Positions 27,278 to 35,465 of a stretch of DNA of 64,000 bases are shown here, piece after piece. Position 1 is the first letter of the stretch. Each line of letters begins with the position of its first letter. The notes beneath the pieces were generated by a model. The model did no database searches. It was given only the letters and a program-made list of their open reading frames with translations, and was not told the DNA's origin. Source of the stretch: Flavipsychrobacter sp964461535 (lineage in GTDB: Bacteria > Bacteroidota > Bacteroidia > Chitinophagales > Chitinophagaceae); contig CAYWUY010000003.1 of NCBI GenBank assembly GCA_964461535.1, positions 38,081 through 102,080 of the forward strand. Direction: 5' to 3'. Position numbers and translations under genes: made by a program.

Positions 27278-27840
27278 AAAATTGTATGGTATAAATAATG
27301 AATGGTTATGTGTGAAACAATGGATGCAATAACTAATGCAAGTGTAAAAACATATGGCAGCTTTTTTGGGGTAACATTACATGACACCTTAAATGCATTA
27401 AATAGAAGCACTACATGCCATATACCTATTGTTAAACTATAGAGCCCAATGATAATAAGCCCAAACGGAATTGAGTCTGCTTTTATTAATTCAGTGGCAT
27501 CACCAACTTTGTACATGCCAATAAAAGACACAAAAAGCATAGGATATCTAGCTAAAGTAGTAGTACCTAGAACGTCTATTAGTCTTATTCTTGAAGTAGA
27601 AAATAGTTTACCTGAAATATAAAAAACTGATGAGGTAACAATAGTATTCACTAATAACTCTACAACATGAACTATTAATGGAGATGATAATGGCCAGATG
27701 TGAACCTCTATAGTACCATCAAAATGAGTGTTAGTTAAACTAGCAAGAATAAAACTAGCAATACATATACTTAAGCCAATTAATAACGACTTAGCACCAG
27801 CTACAAACTTAAAGGGATTGAACAAATACTTACTTATCAT
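27274..27840 (-). CDS. YIP1-family membrane protein
   Basis: The 188 residues contain five hydrophobic segments and the general layout of the YIP1 domain family: a short cytoplasmic N-terminus with NPFKFVAGAKS, an LDVLGTTTLARYPMLF segment between helices, and the characteristic LIIIGLYSLTIGIWHVVLLFNAFKVSC. Bacterial YIP1 proteins are inner-membrane proteins of unclear function. It overlaps the downstream hydrolase by 4 bases, and the upstream DUF2089 gene ends 3 bases before its start, so all three are one operon. Confidence 0.75.
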   Translation of the reverse strand: MISKYLFNPFKFVAGAKSLLIGLSICIASFILASLTNTHFDGTIEVHIWPLSSPLIVHVVELLVNTIVTSSVFYISGKLFSTSRIRLIDVLGTTTLARYPMLFVSFIGMYKVGDATELIKADSIPFGLIIIGLYSLTIGIWHVVLLFNAFKVSCNVTPKKLPYVFTLALVIASIVSHITIHYLYHTIL

Positions 27841-27843
27841 TAT

Positions 27844-28113
27844 CTATAGTTCTGTAGCTTTTATTCGTTCTATAATATCATCTAACAAGTTTCTTACAGT
27901 TGGATAGCTTAGACCCATTTGTTGAGCCATATCTTTTAAGCTGCCGCTTGACTTTACAAAATTGACTATAAACTGCTGATCTTCTTCTGATAATCGGGCT
28001 AGCTGTGGTAATGTATAATTACCACTAACCGAAGTGTCGCAAGCTGAGCAATACATTGTTTTTACACTTAAGTGTGCTGAACAACTGGGACATATTTGAG
28101 GTAATTTTTTCAT
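27844..28113 (-). CDS. DUF2089-family zinc-ribbon and helix-turn-helix protein
   Basis: The 89-residue protein has an N-terminal zinc ribbon with CPSC and CSAC pairs. A helical part follows (LPQLARLSEEDQQFIVNFVKSSGSLKDMAQQMGLSYPTVRNLLDDII) whose last two helices are a classic HTH. This is the DUF2089 architecture and suggests a DNA-binding regulator, probably of its own operon. The frame can be extended to a TTG at 28125, but that would put the start inside a -7 promoter box. The ATG at 28113 gives the family N-terminus (MKKLPQICPSC). First gene of the DUF2089-YIP1-hydrolase operon. Confidence 0.85.
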   Translation of the reverse strand: MKKLPQICPSCSAHLSVKTMYCSACDTSVSGNYTLPQLARLSEEDQQFIVNFVKSSGSLKDMAQQMGLSYPTVRNLLDDIIERIKATEL

Positions 28114-28122
28114 AAAACTAAA

Positions 28123-28130
28123 CAAAAGTA
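28123..28130 (-). promoter_or_regulatory. Promoter -7 box of the DUF2089 operon
   Basis: The minus strand reads TACTTTTG, a full TAnnTTTG match, 9 bases before the ATG at 28113, giving a leader of only a few bases. Confidence 0.55.
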
Positions 28131-28436
28131 AAGTACTTTTAAATTTTTCAAAACTAAAAGTAAATTTTATTTAAAAAACTATCAATAATTCAAATAACAT
28201 TTCATCTGCCATTCTCGTAAGTAAATTCATGATTTACCAACGAAAACTTAACATCAAGCGTCTATTACTTATCTCTGATTACAATTTCCATTTAACACTC
28301 AAAAAATCAATAACATATCAACAACAATATTTCGACACATGAAATAAAACACAAAATAGATACATGATGTATATTTATAAATCCACCAAACTGGTGGGAT
28401 ATTAATTTCAACTCTGTAAAATAACCAGTCTACCAT
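28131..28436. other. Intergenic region upstream of the Ig-repeat gene
   Basis: These 306 bases are very AT-rich and hold no credible ORF. The only structure I see is a small hairpin at 28383-28397 (CCACCA / TGGTGG, 3-base loop) about 40 bases before the ATG at 28437, in the presumed 5' leader. No TAnnTTTG box was found on the plus strand. Confidence 0.5.
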
Positions 28437-31178
28437 ATGAAGAAACTTATATTAATAACCATTATTTGCTTGCTTAGCAAAGTACTATTAGCTCAAACAA
28501 CTACTATTTACGCGTCTGGCCCGGTAAATTCTTACACAACAGGCAGAACATCGGCCACTACAAGAAGCGATAATAACATAAGGACAAATGGCACTACGTT
28601 TAGAGGTTATGCCGTATTTGATTTATCATCTCTTCCGGCAGGTGTCCTAGTTACTAGTTGCACTATTGGATTTAACGTAGCTACATATGGTGGCACAGGC
28701 ACCCCAAGTGGATGGACTACTTATGGCTATGCAGGGGATTTATCTACAGTTACAACTGCATCTACTTTATATGCAGCATTAATTAGTGGAACTAGTATTA
28801 GCACTGCTACTTATGGAACATCTACCGGGAATAAAACACTCAGTTCAACTTCTGCTATGGTTAGCTTCTTAAATGCTCATCTTGGCGAACATGTATCTAT
28901 TTGTTTTACCGGCGGAAGCCCAAGAAACTATGTTATAACTGGAGAAACAGGAACAAGCGCAACTACAGGAACCCATGCGCCCTACATGCAAATCAACTAT
29001 TGCTACCTTCCAACAGGAGTAACTGCATCTGCATCTAGTACAACTTTATGCGCAGGCTCTACATTGAATTTATCAGGAACGGCAACCGATGCCACCTCTT
29101 ATACATGGAGCGGCCCTGGCGGATTTACCTCAACAGACCTAACAACTAGCTTTAGCCCTACTAGTGCTAATAGTGGTATATATACACTTACTGCAACTAA
29201 TAGTTGTGGTAGCACAGTAGCTACAACTGCATCTGTTACTATAGGTACTCCAGCAACAGCAATTACCGGAACTACAAGTACTTGCACAGGATATAACACC
29301 ACTCTTAGTAACAGTATTGCCGGTGGTACTTGGAGTAGTGGAGCGCCATCAATTGCTAATGTAGACCCATCTACAGGTGTAGTAAATGGCGTTTCTGTGG
29401 GTAGTGCCACTATATACTACACTACACCGGGCTGTTCGGCAGTAAGCACTACTGTAAATGTTGCTTCAGGCCCGGGCACCATTACAGCTATAGCCACCCC
29501 CCTTACTGTATGCGATGGGGGTACTATTTCACTAAGTGGTAGTGTTAGTGGTAGCCCTTCAACATTTACCTGGAGTGGCCCTGGAGGATTTAGTGCAACC
29601 GGTGCCACTGCTTCATTAACAGCAAATACTAGCAACGAAGGGATATACACCTTAACAGCAACTAATAGCTGTGGTAGCAGCAGCCAAACCACTGGATATG
29701 TTACGGTAACTACCCTACCCGAAACCATAGTAGGTGCTAATAAAATTTGTAATGGATCAATGCACCTGTATTCTGAACCTACAGGCGGAGGAAGCTTTAG
29801 CTCAACAAGTGCAGGTATAGTAAGTATTTCTAGTTCAGGTACTTTAACTGCCGGCTCAGCAGGCACAGGTATTATAACATACACCTTACCATCAGGATGC
29901 AGAACTTATAAAACAATAACAGTAGAGACTTCTGTTTCTCCAACAATAGCAGGCATAATACCATTTTGTGCACCCAATACTATAACAGTTGGGAACAGTG
30001 TGGCAGGAGGTATTTGGAGTACTAGTAATACTTCTGTGGCAACAATATCTAGTGCGGGCGTAGTATATGGTAATACTGCCGGCACTACCTATATTTCATA
30101 TACCAATAGCTGCGGCACAGCATCTGCCCCACTCACTATAAACAACCAACCGGCTGCTATTACAGGGGAATCGGATATTTGTTTTGGATATAGCAGATTT
30201 TTTTATAACACTACACCAGGAGGAACTTGGAGCAGCTCTGAACCCGGTGTAGCTAACGTTTCTTCAGCCGGATATGTAACAGCATTTGCACCAGGCACTA
30301 CAGACATAACTTACTCTACCGGATTAGGTTGTGAAGCAGTTATTGAAGTTAGTGTACACCCTTCTCTTACTACATCCGTTAATATAGCTGCTGCTCCCGG
30401 AACGGTAATTTGCTCCGGATCACCGGTTACTCTAACAGCATCTCCTACCAATGGCGGCACATCGCCCCTCTATTTCTGGACTATATTTGGCGACACAGTG
30501 GCTACCGGACCTGTTTTCTCTGACACACTAAATCCCGGTGAAATAGCTATTTGCTCTATGGTAAGTAGTGAGGCATGCCCACTACCTGCTGTTGCCACTG
30601 CTACTTCTGCATTAACAATCGTTCCTATCGTTTCTCCTTCCGTTAATATTTCGGCATCAGTTTCTGATACTAATGTTAATGCACTAACCAGTGTAATATT
30701 CTATGCCGAGGCTAGCTATGGTGGTTCAGGAGTATTATACCAATGGTATAAAAATAATACCCCAATTACAGGTGCTACAAATAATACTTACACCGAATTT
30801 GTAATAAATAGTTTTTCCATTAAGTGCAAAATAACATCTAACCTACCATGCGCAGATACGAATGTGGCAGAAAGTAATACTATAAAAATAAATGCAATAA
30901 TACCATCGGGCATAGATGAAACAGCAACTAATACCGATGTAAAAATTTTCCCTAACCCTTCCATCGGAATATTTAGTGTTTCAGGCTACTCTAATTCAGG
31001 ACATTTAAGCATAGAATGTTTTGATGTAAGCGGAAGAATTCAATATGCTGATGAGTTGAATAATATAACCCAATATAATAAAACTATTGACCTTAGTAAC
31101 GTAGCTAACGGTGTTTATGTTTTAAAGTTATATGACGGAGAACAGCAAACCATTAAGCGAATAGTTATTAATAAATAA
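28437..31178 (+). CDS. T9SS-sorted surface protein with Ig-like repeats
   Basis: The 913 residues comprise a signal peptide (1-20, LLAQ) and a CBM/DNRLRE-like beta domain (about 25-185, with RGYAVFDLSSLPAGV). A series of Ig-like repeats of two kinds follows. One is like PKD/Ig (TYTWSGPGGFTST then SGIYTLTATNSCG). The other is like BIG2 (GGTWSSGAPSIANVD, GVVNGVSVGSATIYY). The end is a T9SS type A sorting domain (about 838-913: VKIFPNPSIGIFSVSG, then GVYVLKLYDG). T9SS substrates are exported across the outer membrane and anchored or released. The repeats suggest adhesion or matrix binding, which is inference. Related repeats occur in the gapped gene at 43029. Confidence 0.88.
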   Translation: MKKLILITIICLLSKVLLAQTTTIYASGPVNSYTTGRTSATTRSDNNIRTNGTTFRGYAVFDLSSLPAGVLVTSCTIGFNVATYGGTGTPSGWTTYGYAGDLSTVTTASTLYAALISGTSISTATYGTSTGNKTLSSTSAMVSFLNAHLGEHVSICFTGGSPRNYVITGETGTSATTGTHAPYMQINYCYLPTGVTASASSTTLCAGSTLNLSGTATDATSYTWSGPGGFTSTDLTTSFSPTSANSGIYTLTATNSCGSTVATTASVTIGTPATAITGTTSTCTGYNTTLSNSIAGGTWSSGAPSIANVDPSTGVVNGVSVGSATIYYTTPGCSAVSTTVNVASGPGTITAIATPLTVCDGGTISLSGSVSGSPSTFTWSGPGGFSATGATASLTANTSNEGIYTLTATNSCGSSSQTTGYVTVTTLPETIVGANKICNGSMHLYSEPTGGGSFSSTSAGIVSISSSGTLTAGSAGTGIITYTLPSGCRTYKTITVETSVSPTIAGIIPFCAPNTITVGNSVAGGIWSTSNTSVATISSAGVVYGNTAGTTYISYTNSCGTASAPLTINNQPAAITGESDICFGYSRFFYNTTPGGTWSSSEPGVANVSSAGYVTAFAPGTTDITYSTGLGCEAVIEVSVHPSLTTSVNIAAAPGTVICSGSPVTLTASPTNGGTSPLYFWTIFGDTVATGPVFSDTLNPGEIAICSMVSSEACPLPAVATATSALTIVPIVSPSVNISASVSDTNVNALTSVIFYAEASYGGSGVLYQWYKNNTPITGATNNTYTEFVINSFSIKCKITSNLPCADTNVAESNTIKINAIIPSGIDETATNTDVKIFPNPSIGIFSVSGYSNSGHLSIECFDVSGRIQYADELNNITQYNKTIDLSNVANGVYVLKLYDGEQQTIKRIVINK

Positions 31179-31196
31179 TAATCCTACAAAAATTTC

Positions 31197-31230
31197 AAAC
31201 GGCAGTAGTTCAACACTATTGCCGTTTTTC
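31197..31230 (+). terminator. Intrinsic terminator of the Ig-repeat gene
   Basis: AAACGGCAGTAGT and ACTATTGCCGTTT form a 13-bp stem with one G-U pair and a 5-base loop, followed by a T-rich run. It lies 18 bases after the stop. Confidence 0.85.
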
Positions 31231-31298
31231 TTTTTAAACAGTTTATAAATATTTAACATTAGCAAGTTGAAAATATCCATTTTTTGTTTATAATTTTA

Positions 31299-31317
31299 TG
31301 ATATCAAAATGATATCA
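31299..31317. promoter_or_regulatory. Tandem TGATATCA palindromes before the SPFH gene
   Basis: Two copies of the perfect 8-bp palindrome TGATATCA stand at 31299-31306 and 31310-31317, exactly 11 bases apart, ending 13 bases before the ATG at 31331. The spacing of one helical turn suits two dimers on one DNA face, the usual layout of ribbon-helix-helix operators. An RHH protein is encoded by the second gene of the unit. Confidence 0.55.
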
Positions 31318-31330
31318 AAAACATACTATT

Positions 31331-32200
31331 ATGGAAAAAATCAAACACGCAACAAATGGCTATTTAGCACTCTTCATTTCTATAGTGCTTTTTCTTGGCG
31401 GTCCGGCTTTATTCTTTTTAACAGCTAAGAGCGAATCGCCTTCTTTGATAGTTTTAGGCATTATCTCCGTAGCAATAAGTATTACTATATGGAAAGGGTT
31501 AATTATTATTCAGCCCAATCAGGCAGCGGTACTTAACCTATTTGGTAAGTATGTTGGTACGGTAAAAGACAATGGTCTATTCTTTGTTAATCCTTTTTAC
31601 AACGGACTAAAAGTATCTCAGCGTTCTCAAAACCTATCTATACCTACACTAAAAGTAAATGATAAAATGGGTAACCCAATAGAGATAGCAGCGGTAGTAG
31701 TTTGGCAAGTAGATGATACTTACAAAGCTTGCTACGATATAAATGATTACAATCTGTTTGTAAGAAACCAAAGCGAAGCAGCATTAAGAAACCTTGCAAC
31801 TGAATTTGCATATGATAATATTGAAGATGAGCATGCAACTATTACTTTAAGAGGCGGAGGTAATAAGGTAAATGAGCTACTAGAAAGCGAATTGAATGAA
31901 AGGCTTTTAACCGCAGGTATTATTGTTAAAGAAGCTCGTATAAGCCACCTAGCATATGCAGCTGAAATAGCCGGAGCAATGCTACAACGCCAGCAAGCAA
32001 CAGCCATAGTAGCAGCTAGGTATAAAATAGTAGAAGGTGCTGTAGGAATGGTAGAAATGGCACTTGAACAGTTAAATACCAAGCAAATAGTAAACCTTGA
32101 CGAGGAAAGAAAAGCAGCTATGGTAAGTAATCTACTAGTAGTTCTTTGTGGAGAAAGAGGAACTCAAGCTGTAGTAAATGCAGGTACTATTTATCAATAA
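31331..32200 (+). CDS. SPFH/band 7 domain membrane protein
   Basis: The 289-residue protein starts with two close hydrophobic segments (about 13-32 and 38-60), followed by the SPFH domain (about 62-220): QPNQAAVLNLFGKYVGTV, VNPFYNGLKVSQRSQNLS, VVVWQVDDTYKACYDI and the coiled C-terminal part AAEIAGAMLQRQQATAIVAARYKIVEGA. This is the slipin/QmcA-like type, inner-membrane anchored, forming large oligomers at lipid domains. It may protect or organise membrane proteins. The following RHH gene starts 20 bases after its stop, and the two lie between one promoter region and one terminator. Confidence 0.9.
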   Translation: MEKIKHATNGYLALFISIVLFLGGPALFFLTAKSESPSLIVLGIISVAISITIWKGLIIIQPNQAAVLNLFGKYVGTVKDNGLFFVNPFYNGLKVSQRSQNLSIPTLKVNDKMGNPIEIAAVVVWQVDDTYKACYDINDYNLFVRNQSEAALRNLATEFAYDNIEDEHATITLRGGGNKVNELLESELNERLLTAGIIVKEARISHLAYAAEIAGAMLQRQQATAIVAARYKIVEGAVGMVEMALEQLNTKQIVNLDEERKAAMVSNLLVVLCGERGTQAVVNAGTIYQ

Positions 32201-32220
32201 ACTAAACTTATTATTAAATC

Positions 32221-32421
32221 GTGGCAGGTAAAAAGAATTTTGTACTTCGACTGGATGAGGATACCTTCAAAGCTCTTGAGCGGTGGGCTGCTGACGAGTT
32301 TCGTAGTACAAATGGCCAACTGGAATGGATTATAGATAAAGCCCTTAAAGAAGCTGGGCGAAAAAAAAATATAAAAAAGAATAATAGTGATGCGGAGAAT
32401 GAAGTAAACAAAGAAGCTTAA
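32221..32421 (+). CDS. Arc-like ribbon-helix-helix DNA-binding protein
   Basis: The 66-residue protein has an RHH fold: beta strand KNFVLRLDEDTFKALERWAADEF, then a turn with STNGQLEWIIDKALKEAGRK for the second helix, and a Lys/Glu/Asn-rich tail. Arc/MetJ-type RHH proteins dimerise and bind short palindromes, usually as autorepressors. The start is GTG (32221), the only start fitting the strand. The gene follows the SPFH gene by 20 bases, and small Arc-like genes after SPFH genes are a recurring pairing in my recollection. The tandem TGATATCA sites upstream of the SPFH gene are a candidate operator for it. No toxin gene is adjacent. Confidence 0.8.
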   Translation: MAGKKNFVLRLDEDTFKALERWAADEFRSTNGQLEWIIDKALKEAGRKKNIKKNNSDAENEVNKEA

Positions 32422-32425
32422 AAAT

Positions 32426-32463
32426 AAAGAGCATTACCTCAATTGTTGCAGGTAATGCTCTTT
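32426..32463. terminator. Bidirectional terminator embedded in the sirtuin 3' end
   Basis: A 13-bp perfect stem (AAAGAGCATTACC / GGTAATGCTCTTT) with a 12-base loop. Most of it, including the whole right arm, lies within the last codons and stop of the convergent sirtuin gene, so one sequence serves both coding and termination. Confidence 0.75.
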
Positions 32464-33129
32464 TAAATATGGTAAGCCCTCAGTAGCCGGCATTTCAACC
32501 TTAATCACATTAGCATACCTATTGACTGTAGGTATTTTTTTATCTACTACATATTTAGGCACTCTATCAGGTACATAATCTACTAAGCCAGCAGCAGGAT
32601 AAACAGCCAAAGACGTACCAATGAGTATAAAAATATCTGCATTATACATTACAGGGATGGCTTCCTCTATCATAGGAACAGGCTCCTCGAACCACACCAC
32701 ATGAGGTCTAAAAAAACTACCATCAGGTGCTTTTTCGCCTAATTGCATATCAGCAACTTCTGGGTAGTATGTTAAGGCATCCTTCTCACTTCGTTTTTTT
32801 AATATCTCTCCATGCAAATGCATTACTTGAGTGCTACCAGCTCTCTCATGTAAATCATCTATGTTTTGAGTAATTATATGCACCTCATACCATTGTTCTA
32901 ATTCAGCTAATACTTTATGTGCGGTATTGGGTTGGGCTGCAAGCACATCTCTCCTTCTCATATTATAGAAGTCAAGAACCAGTTTAGGATCTCTTTTCCA
33001 TGCTCTAGGTGTAGCTACATCAGCAATGTTATACCCTTCCCACAAGCCATCGCTATCCCTAAAAGTTCTTAAGCCGCTTTCTGCACTTATACCTGCACCG
33101 GTTAAAACAACTAGCTTCTTTTTAGACAT
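32434..33129 (-). CDS. cobB: Sir2-family NAD-dependent protein deacylase
   Basis: The 231 residues show the sirtuin core: TGAGISAESGLRTFRDSDGLW, the NAD-binding TQNIDDLHERAG with catalytic His in LHGEI, and GTSLAVYPAAGL near the end. The FYNMRRR segment gives the Tyr-x-x-Arg that class III sirtuins (CobB, SIRT5) use to bind succinyl or malonyl groups, so desuccinylase activity is likely. The four zinc cysteines of the family are all missing and the whole protein has no cysteine. The region between HGEI and RPHVVWFEE is occupied by a charged loop. I believe this is shared by other Bacteroidota sirtuins. Last gene of a fdx-iscX-kdsC-sirtuin operon. Confidence 0.9.
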   Translation of the reverse strand: MSKKKLVVLTGAGISAESGLRTFRDSDGLWEGYNIADVATPRAWKRDPKLVLDFYNMRRRDVLAAQPNTAHKVLAELEQWYEVHIITQNIDDLHERAGSTQVMHLHGEILKKRSEKDALTYYPEVADMQLGEKAPDGSFFRPHVVWFEEPVPMIEEAIPVMYNADIFILIGTSLAVYPAAGLVDYVPDRVPKYVVDKKIPTVNRYANVIKVEMPATEGLPYLKEHYLQQLR

Positions 33130-33140
33130 GGCTACATTTG

Positions 33141-33641
33141 TTATTCAGGCAATACCCAATCTCCGTTCAGCTTCAATACTTTTTCTATCACGTCTCTAAC
33201 ACAACCTTTACCACCACTGTAAGGAGAAATGTATTTAGCAACAGATTTTATCTCTGTTACTGCGTCATCAGGGCAGCATGGTAATCCGCACATCTTCATA
33301 ACTGCATAGTCCGGTATATCGTCGCCCATGTAAAGTACTGTAGACAAGTCAGCTTGATTGGCAGCAACTATTTCGTTAAGCACTTCCTTTTTACTCTCAA
33401 TTCCTATTCTTACTTCATGCGCACCCAATTTTAATAATCTGCTACGCACTCCCTCTGAGCGTGCACCCGTAATTATCCAAACTTTATAACCTTTTTTTAC
33501 TGCCAACTGCATTGCGTAACCGTCTTTAATGTTCATACTTCTTAGCATATGTCCATCTTCAGTTAGCATCAATGTACCATCAGTAAGCACACCGTCTACA
33601 TCAAATACAAATGTTCTTATTGGCTTAAATAAGTCTAGCAT
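33141..33641 (-). CDS. kdsC: 3-deoxy-D-manno-octulosonate 8-phosphate phosphatase (KdsC)
   Basis: A compact C0-type HAD phosphatase of 166 residues with motif I FDVDGVLTDGTLML (nucleophile Asp), motif II TGARSEG, and motif III/IV ending MGDDIPDYAVM. It lacks a cap domain, so it forms the typical KdsC tetramer. It removes phosphate from KDO-8-phosphate in lipopolysaccharide inner-core synthesis in the cytoplasm. The segment GKGCVRDVIEKVLKLNGDW at the end is characteristic of KdsC. It lies 11 bases before the sirtuin gene and 11 bases after iscX, in one operon. Confidence 0.93.
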   Translation of the reverse strand: MLDLFKPIRTFVFDVDGVLTDGTLMLTEDGHMLRSMNIKDGYAMQLAVKKGYKVWIITGARSEGVRSRLLKLGAHEVRIGIESKKEVLNEIVAANQADLSTVLYMGDDIPDYAVMKMCGLPCCPDDAVTEIKSVAKYISPYSGGKGCVRDVIEKVLKLNGDWVLPE

Positions 33642-33652
33642 AATAAATCTAT

Positions 33653-33892
33653 TTAGTTTTGATTATCTCTCCACTCATACACCCATGTAGACTGTATCAT
33701 TTCCAAATGACCTTCGTTACATTCTTCTCTTTTGCCTTCGAAATTGGGAATTTCTAATACCCACTCTAGTAGCTCTGTAAAACGTATTCTGTAGATTTTA
33801 CTCTCGCCAAACTCATCTCCAAATCTTTCGTACAGCTTCATAGCTATATCTTCGTAATCGTTCCAGCGAATTGGAGGTTCAAAATGAGCCAT
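33653..33892 (-). CDS. iscX: Fe-S assembly protein IscX
   Basis: The 79 residues are a clear IscX (YfhJ): IRWNDYEDIAMKLYERFGDEF, IRFTELLEWVLEIPNFEG and the closing QSTWVYEWRDNQN. IscX binds the cysteine desulfurase IscS and iron and tunes Fe-S cluster synthesis. Here it stands 47 bases after the ferredoxin gene, the same pairing as fdx-iscX in proteobacterial isc operons, but without iscS, iscU or hscAB nearby. It is unclear which desulfurase it serves; many Bacteroidota use SUF proteins, which would make this IscX-Fdx pair an adjunct (inference). Confidence 0.92.
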   Translation of the reverse strand: MAHFEPPIRWNDYEDIAMKLYERFGDEFGESKIYRIRFTELLEWVLEIPNFEGKREECNEGHLEMIQSTWVYEWRDNQN

Positions 33893-33939
33893 AATATATT
33901 ATTGAATTATAGTATAAATAAAATTAATGAAACGGAATA

Positions 33940-34278
33940 TTAATCTCCGTGAATTGTAGACTGGTCAGGAATAGTTACCTCAACATAACCACCCTTACCC
34001 TCTAATAAACATTGACAACCCAAGCGGGAATTAAGACGCGGGTTACGAGCTCTATCTATAAAATCTTCCTCTTTATCAGATATTTCAGCTATTACATCTT
34101 CACCTTTCTCTACATATAAGTGACAGGTACTACATGCGCACACCATACCACAGTTATGATGTAATTCAATATTATTCTCAAGAGCCACCTCTAGTATGCT
34201 TTGCCCGTCGGGTGCTATCTGCTCAAGCACTATTGGCTCCAGTCCTTTTTGTTCAAAATTAAATTTGATAGTGTACAT
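33940..34278 (-). CDS. fdx: [2Fe-2S] ferredoxin, ISC/adrenodoxin type
   Basis: The 112-residue protein has the four cluster cysteines in the adrenodoxin pattern: CGMVCACSTC (first three ligands plus an extra Cys) and the later LGCQCLL. The acidic stretch EDVIAEISDKEEDFID and the end RLGCQC are shared with Isc ferredoxin. It is an electron donor in Fe-S cluster assembly or other redox steps in the cytoplasm. It heads the operon fdx-iscX-kdsC-sirtuin; a -7 box 26 bases upstream supports it as first gene. Confidence 0.92.
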   Translation of the reverse strand: MYTIKFNFEQKGLEPIVLEQIAPDGQSILEVALENNIELHHNCGMVCACSTCHLYVEKGEDVIAEISDKEEDFIDRARNPRLNSRLGCQCLLEGKGGYVEVTIPDQSTIHGD

Positions 34279-34304
34279 TATTAATGTAAATAGTATGTTG
34301 GCGG

Positions 34305-34312
34305 CAAAGGTA
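34305..34312 (-). promoter_or_regulatory. Promoter -7 box of the fdx operon
   Basis: The minus strand reads TACCTTTG, matching TAnnTTTG, with 26 bases between it and the fdx ATG. Confidence 0.6.
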
Positions 34313-34450
34313 GTAGAAAATGAAAAAAACGATAGTTAAAAATAAAATAGGGCTATAGAATTGTAAGCCAAATGGGTTAGGAACCAATCTGTAGAACTAT
34401 TAATTAACAAACCGTAAAAAATATTCTTTTCATTATCCGAAACTCGATGT

Positions 34451-34458
34451 TAACTTTG
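34451..34458 (+). promoter_or_regulatory. Promoter -7 box of prs
   Basis: TAACTTTG matches TAnnTTTG and lies 18 bases before the ATG at 34477, inside the longest possible reading frame. This favours the inner start for prs. Confidence 0.6.
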
Positions 34459-34476
34459 CGCAACTTCTCAAAATTT

Positions 34477-35427
34477 ATGGATTCTTCAGTTAAATTATTT
34501 TCGGGCACCCAATCGGGATACTTGGCCGAAAAAATTGCCAAGAGCTATGGCAAGAAATTAGGTAACATTAACATCCAAAAATTCAGCGACGGAGAGTTCC
34601 AACCAGTTTTCCAAGAATCAGTAAGAGGCGATTTTGTTTTCTTAATACAAAGCACATTTGCACCTTCTGATAATCTGATGGAATTGTTGCTGATGATAGA
34701 TGCAGCTCGCAGAGCTTCAGCCGGATATATTACTGCTGTAATCCCTTACTTTGGTTTTGCAAGACAAGATAGAAAAGATAAACCAAGAGTAGCCATAGGC
34801 TCTAAATTGGTAGCTAATCTTCTTACTACTGCCGGAGCTAATCGTGTAATTACTATGGACTTACACGCCCCTCAAATTCAAGGTTTTTTTGATATTCCCG
34901 TAGACCACATGGATTCTTCGGCAATATTTATACCTTATATTGAAAAATTAAAGATAGAAAACCTTATCTTTGCGGCCCCTGACGTGGGAAGTACTAACAG
35001 AGTACGTGAAGTAGCTAAGTATTTTGAGGTGGATATGGTTATTTGTGATAAGCAACGCAAGCGCGCAAATGAGATAGCCTCAATGACTGTAATTGGCGAT
35101 GTGAAAGGTAAAAACGTAGTGCTGATAGATGACATATGCGATACCGCTGGAACGCTATGTAAGTCTGCAGCAATGCTAAAAGAGAAGGGCGCTTTAACTG
35201 TAAGAGCTGTGTGTACCCACCCAGTATTGAGCGGTAAAGCTTATGAAAACATTGCGAATTCTGTTTTGGAAGAATTAGTAGTTTGTGATACTATACCTCT
35301 AAAACAACAGTGCGATAAAATAAAAGTATTATCAACAGCTAAGCTTTTTGCCGTTGCTATTAAAAATACTTTTGAAAATAAATCAATTAGTTCTTTATTT
35401 ATTCATAGTCAAAGACAGAATCATTAA
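34477..35427 (+). CDS. prs: Ribose-phosphate pyrophosphokinase
   Basis: The 316-residue enzyme has the class I PRPP synthetase features: LFSGTQSGYLAEKIA at the start, KFSDGEFQ, the ATP segment FARQDRKDKPR, the catalytic DLHAPQIQGFFDIPVDH, and the PRPP-binding loop VVLIDDICDTAGT. It makes PRPP from ribose 5-phosphate and ATP for purine, pyrimidine, His, Trp and NAD synthesis. An in-frame ATG at 34447 would add 10 residues, but the promoter box at 34451-34458 lies in that stretch and the family begins near MDSSVK, so 34477 is chosen. The next gene on the strand is rplY; prs-rplY adjacency is common in bacteria. Confidence 0.95.
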   Translation: MDSSVKLFSGTQSGYLAEKIAKSYGKKLGNINIQKFSDGEFQPVFQESVRGDFVFLIQSTFAPSDNLMELLLMIDAARRASAGYITAVIPYFGFARQDRKDKPRVAIGSKLVANLLTTAGANRVITMDLHAPQIQGFFDIPVDHMDSSAIFIPYIEKLKIENLIFAAPDVGSTNRVREVAKYFEVDMVICDKQRKRANEIASMTVIGDVKGKNVVLIDDICDTAGTLCKSAAMLKEKGALTVRAVCTHPVLSGKAYENIANSVLEELVVCDTIPLKQQCDKIKVLSTAKLFAVAIKNTFENKSISSLFIHSQRQNH

Positions 35428-35465
35428 GAACTTAAAAAGTAAATAAACGACTGTTTATACAACAA

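Noticed and set aside
29099..29884. Two minus-strand frames of 103 and 155 codons inside the Ig-repeat gene
   Set aside because: Shadows of the Ser/Thr/Gly-rich coding sequence; low-complexity Val/Pro/Leu products.
31310..32421. Toxin-antitoxin system at the SPFH-RHH locus
   Set aside because: The RHH protein could be an antitoxin by fold, but no toxin-like gene is adjacent and the partner is an SPFH membrane protein.
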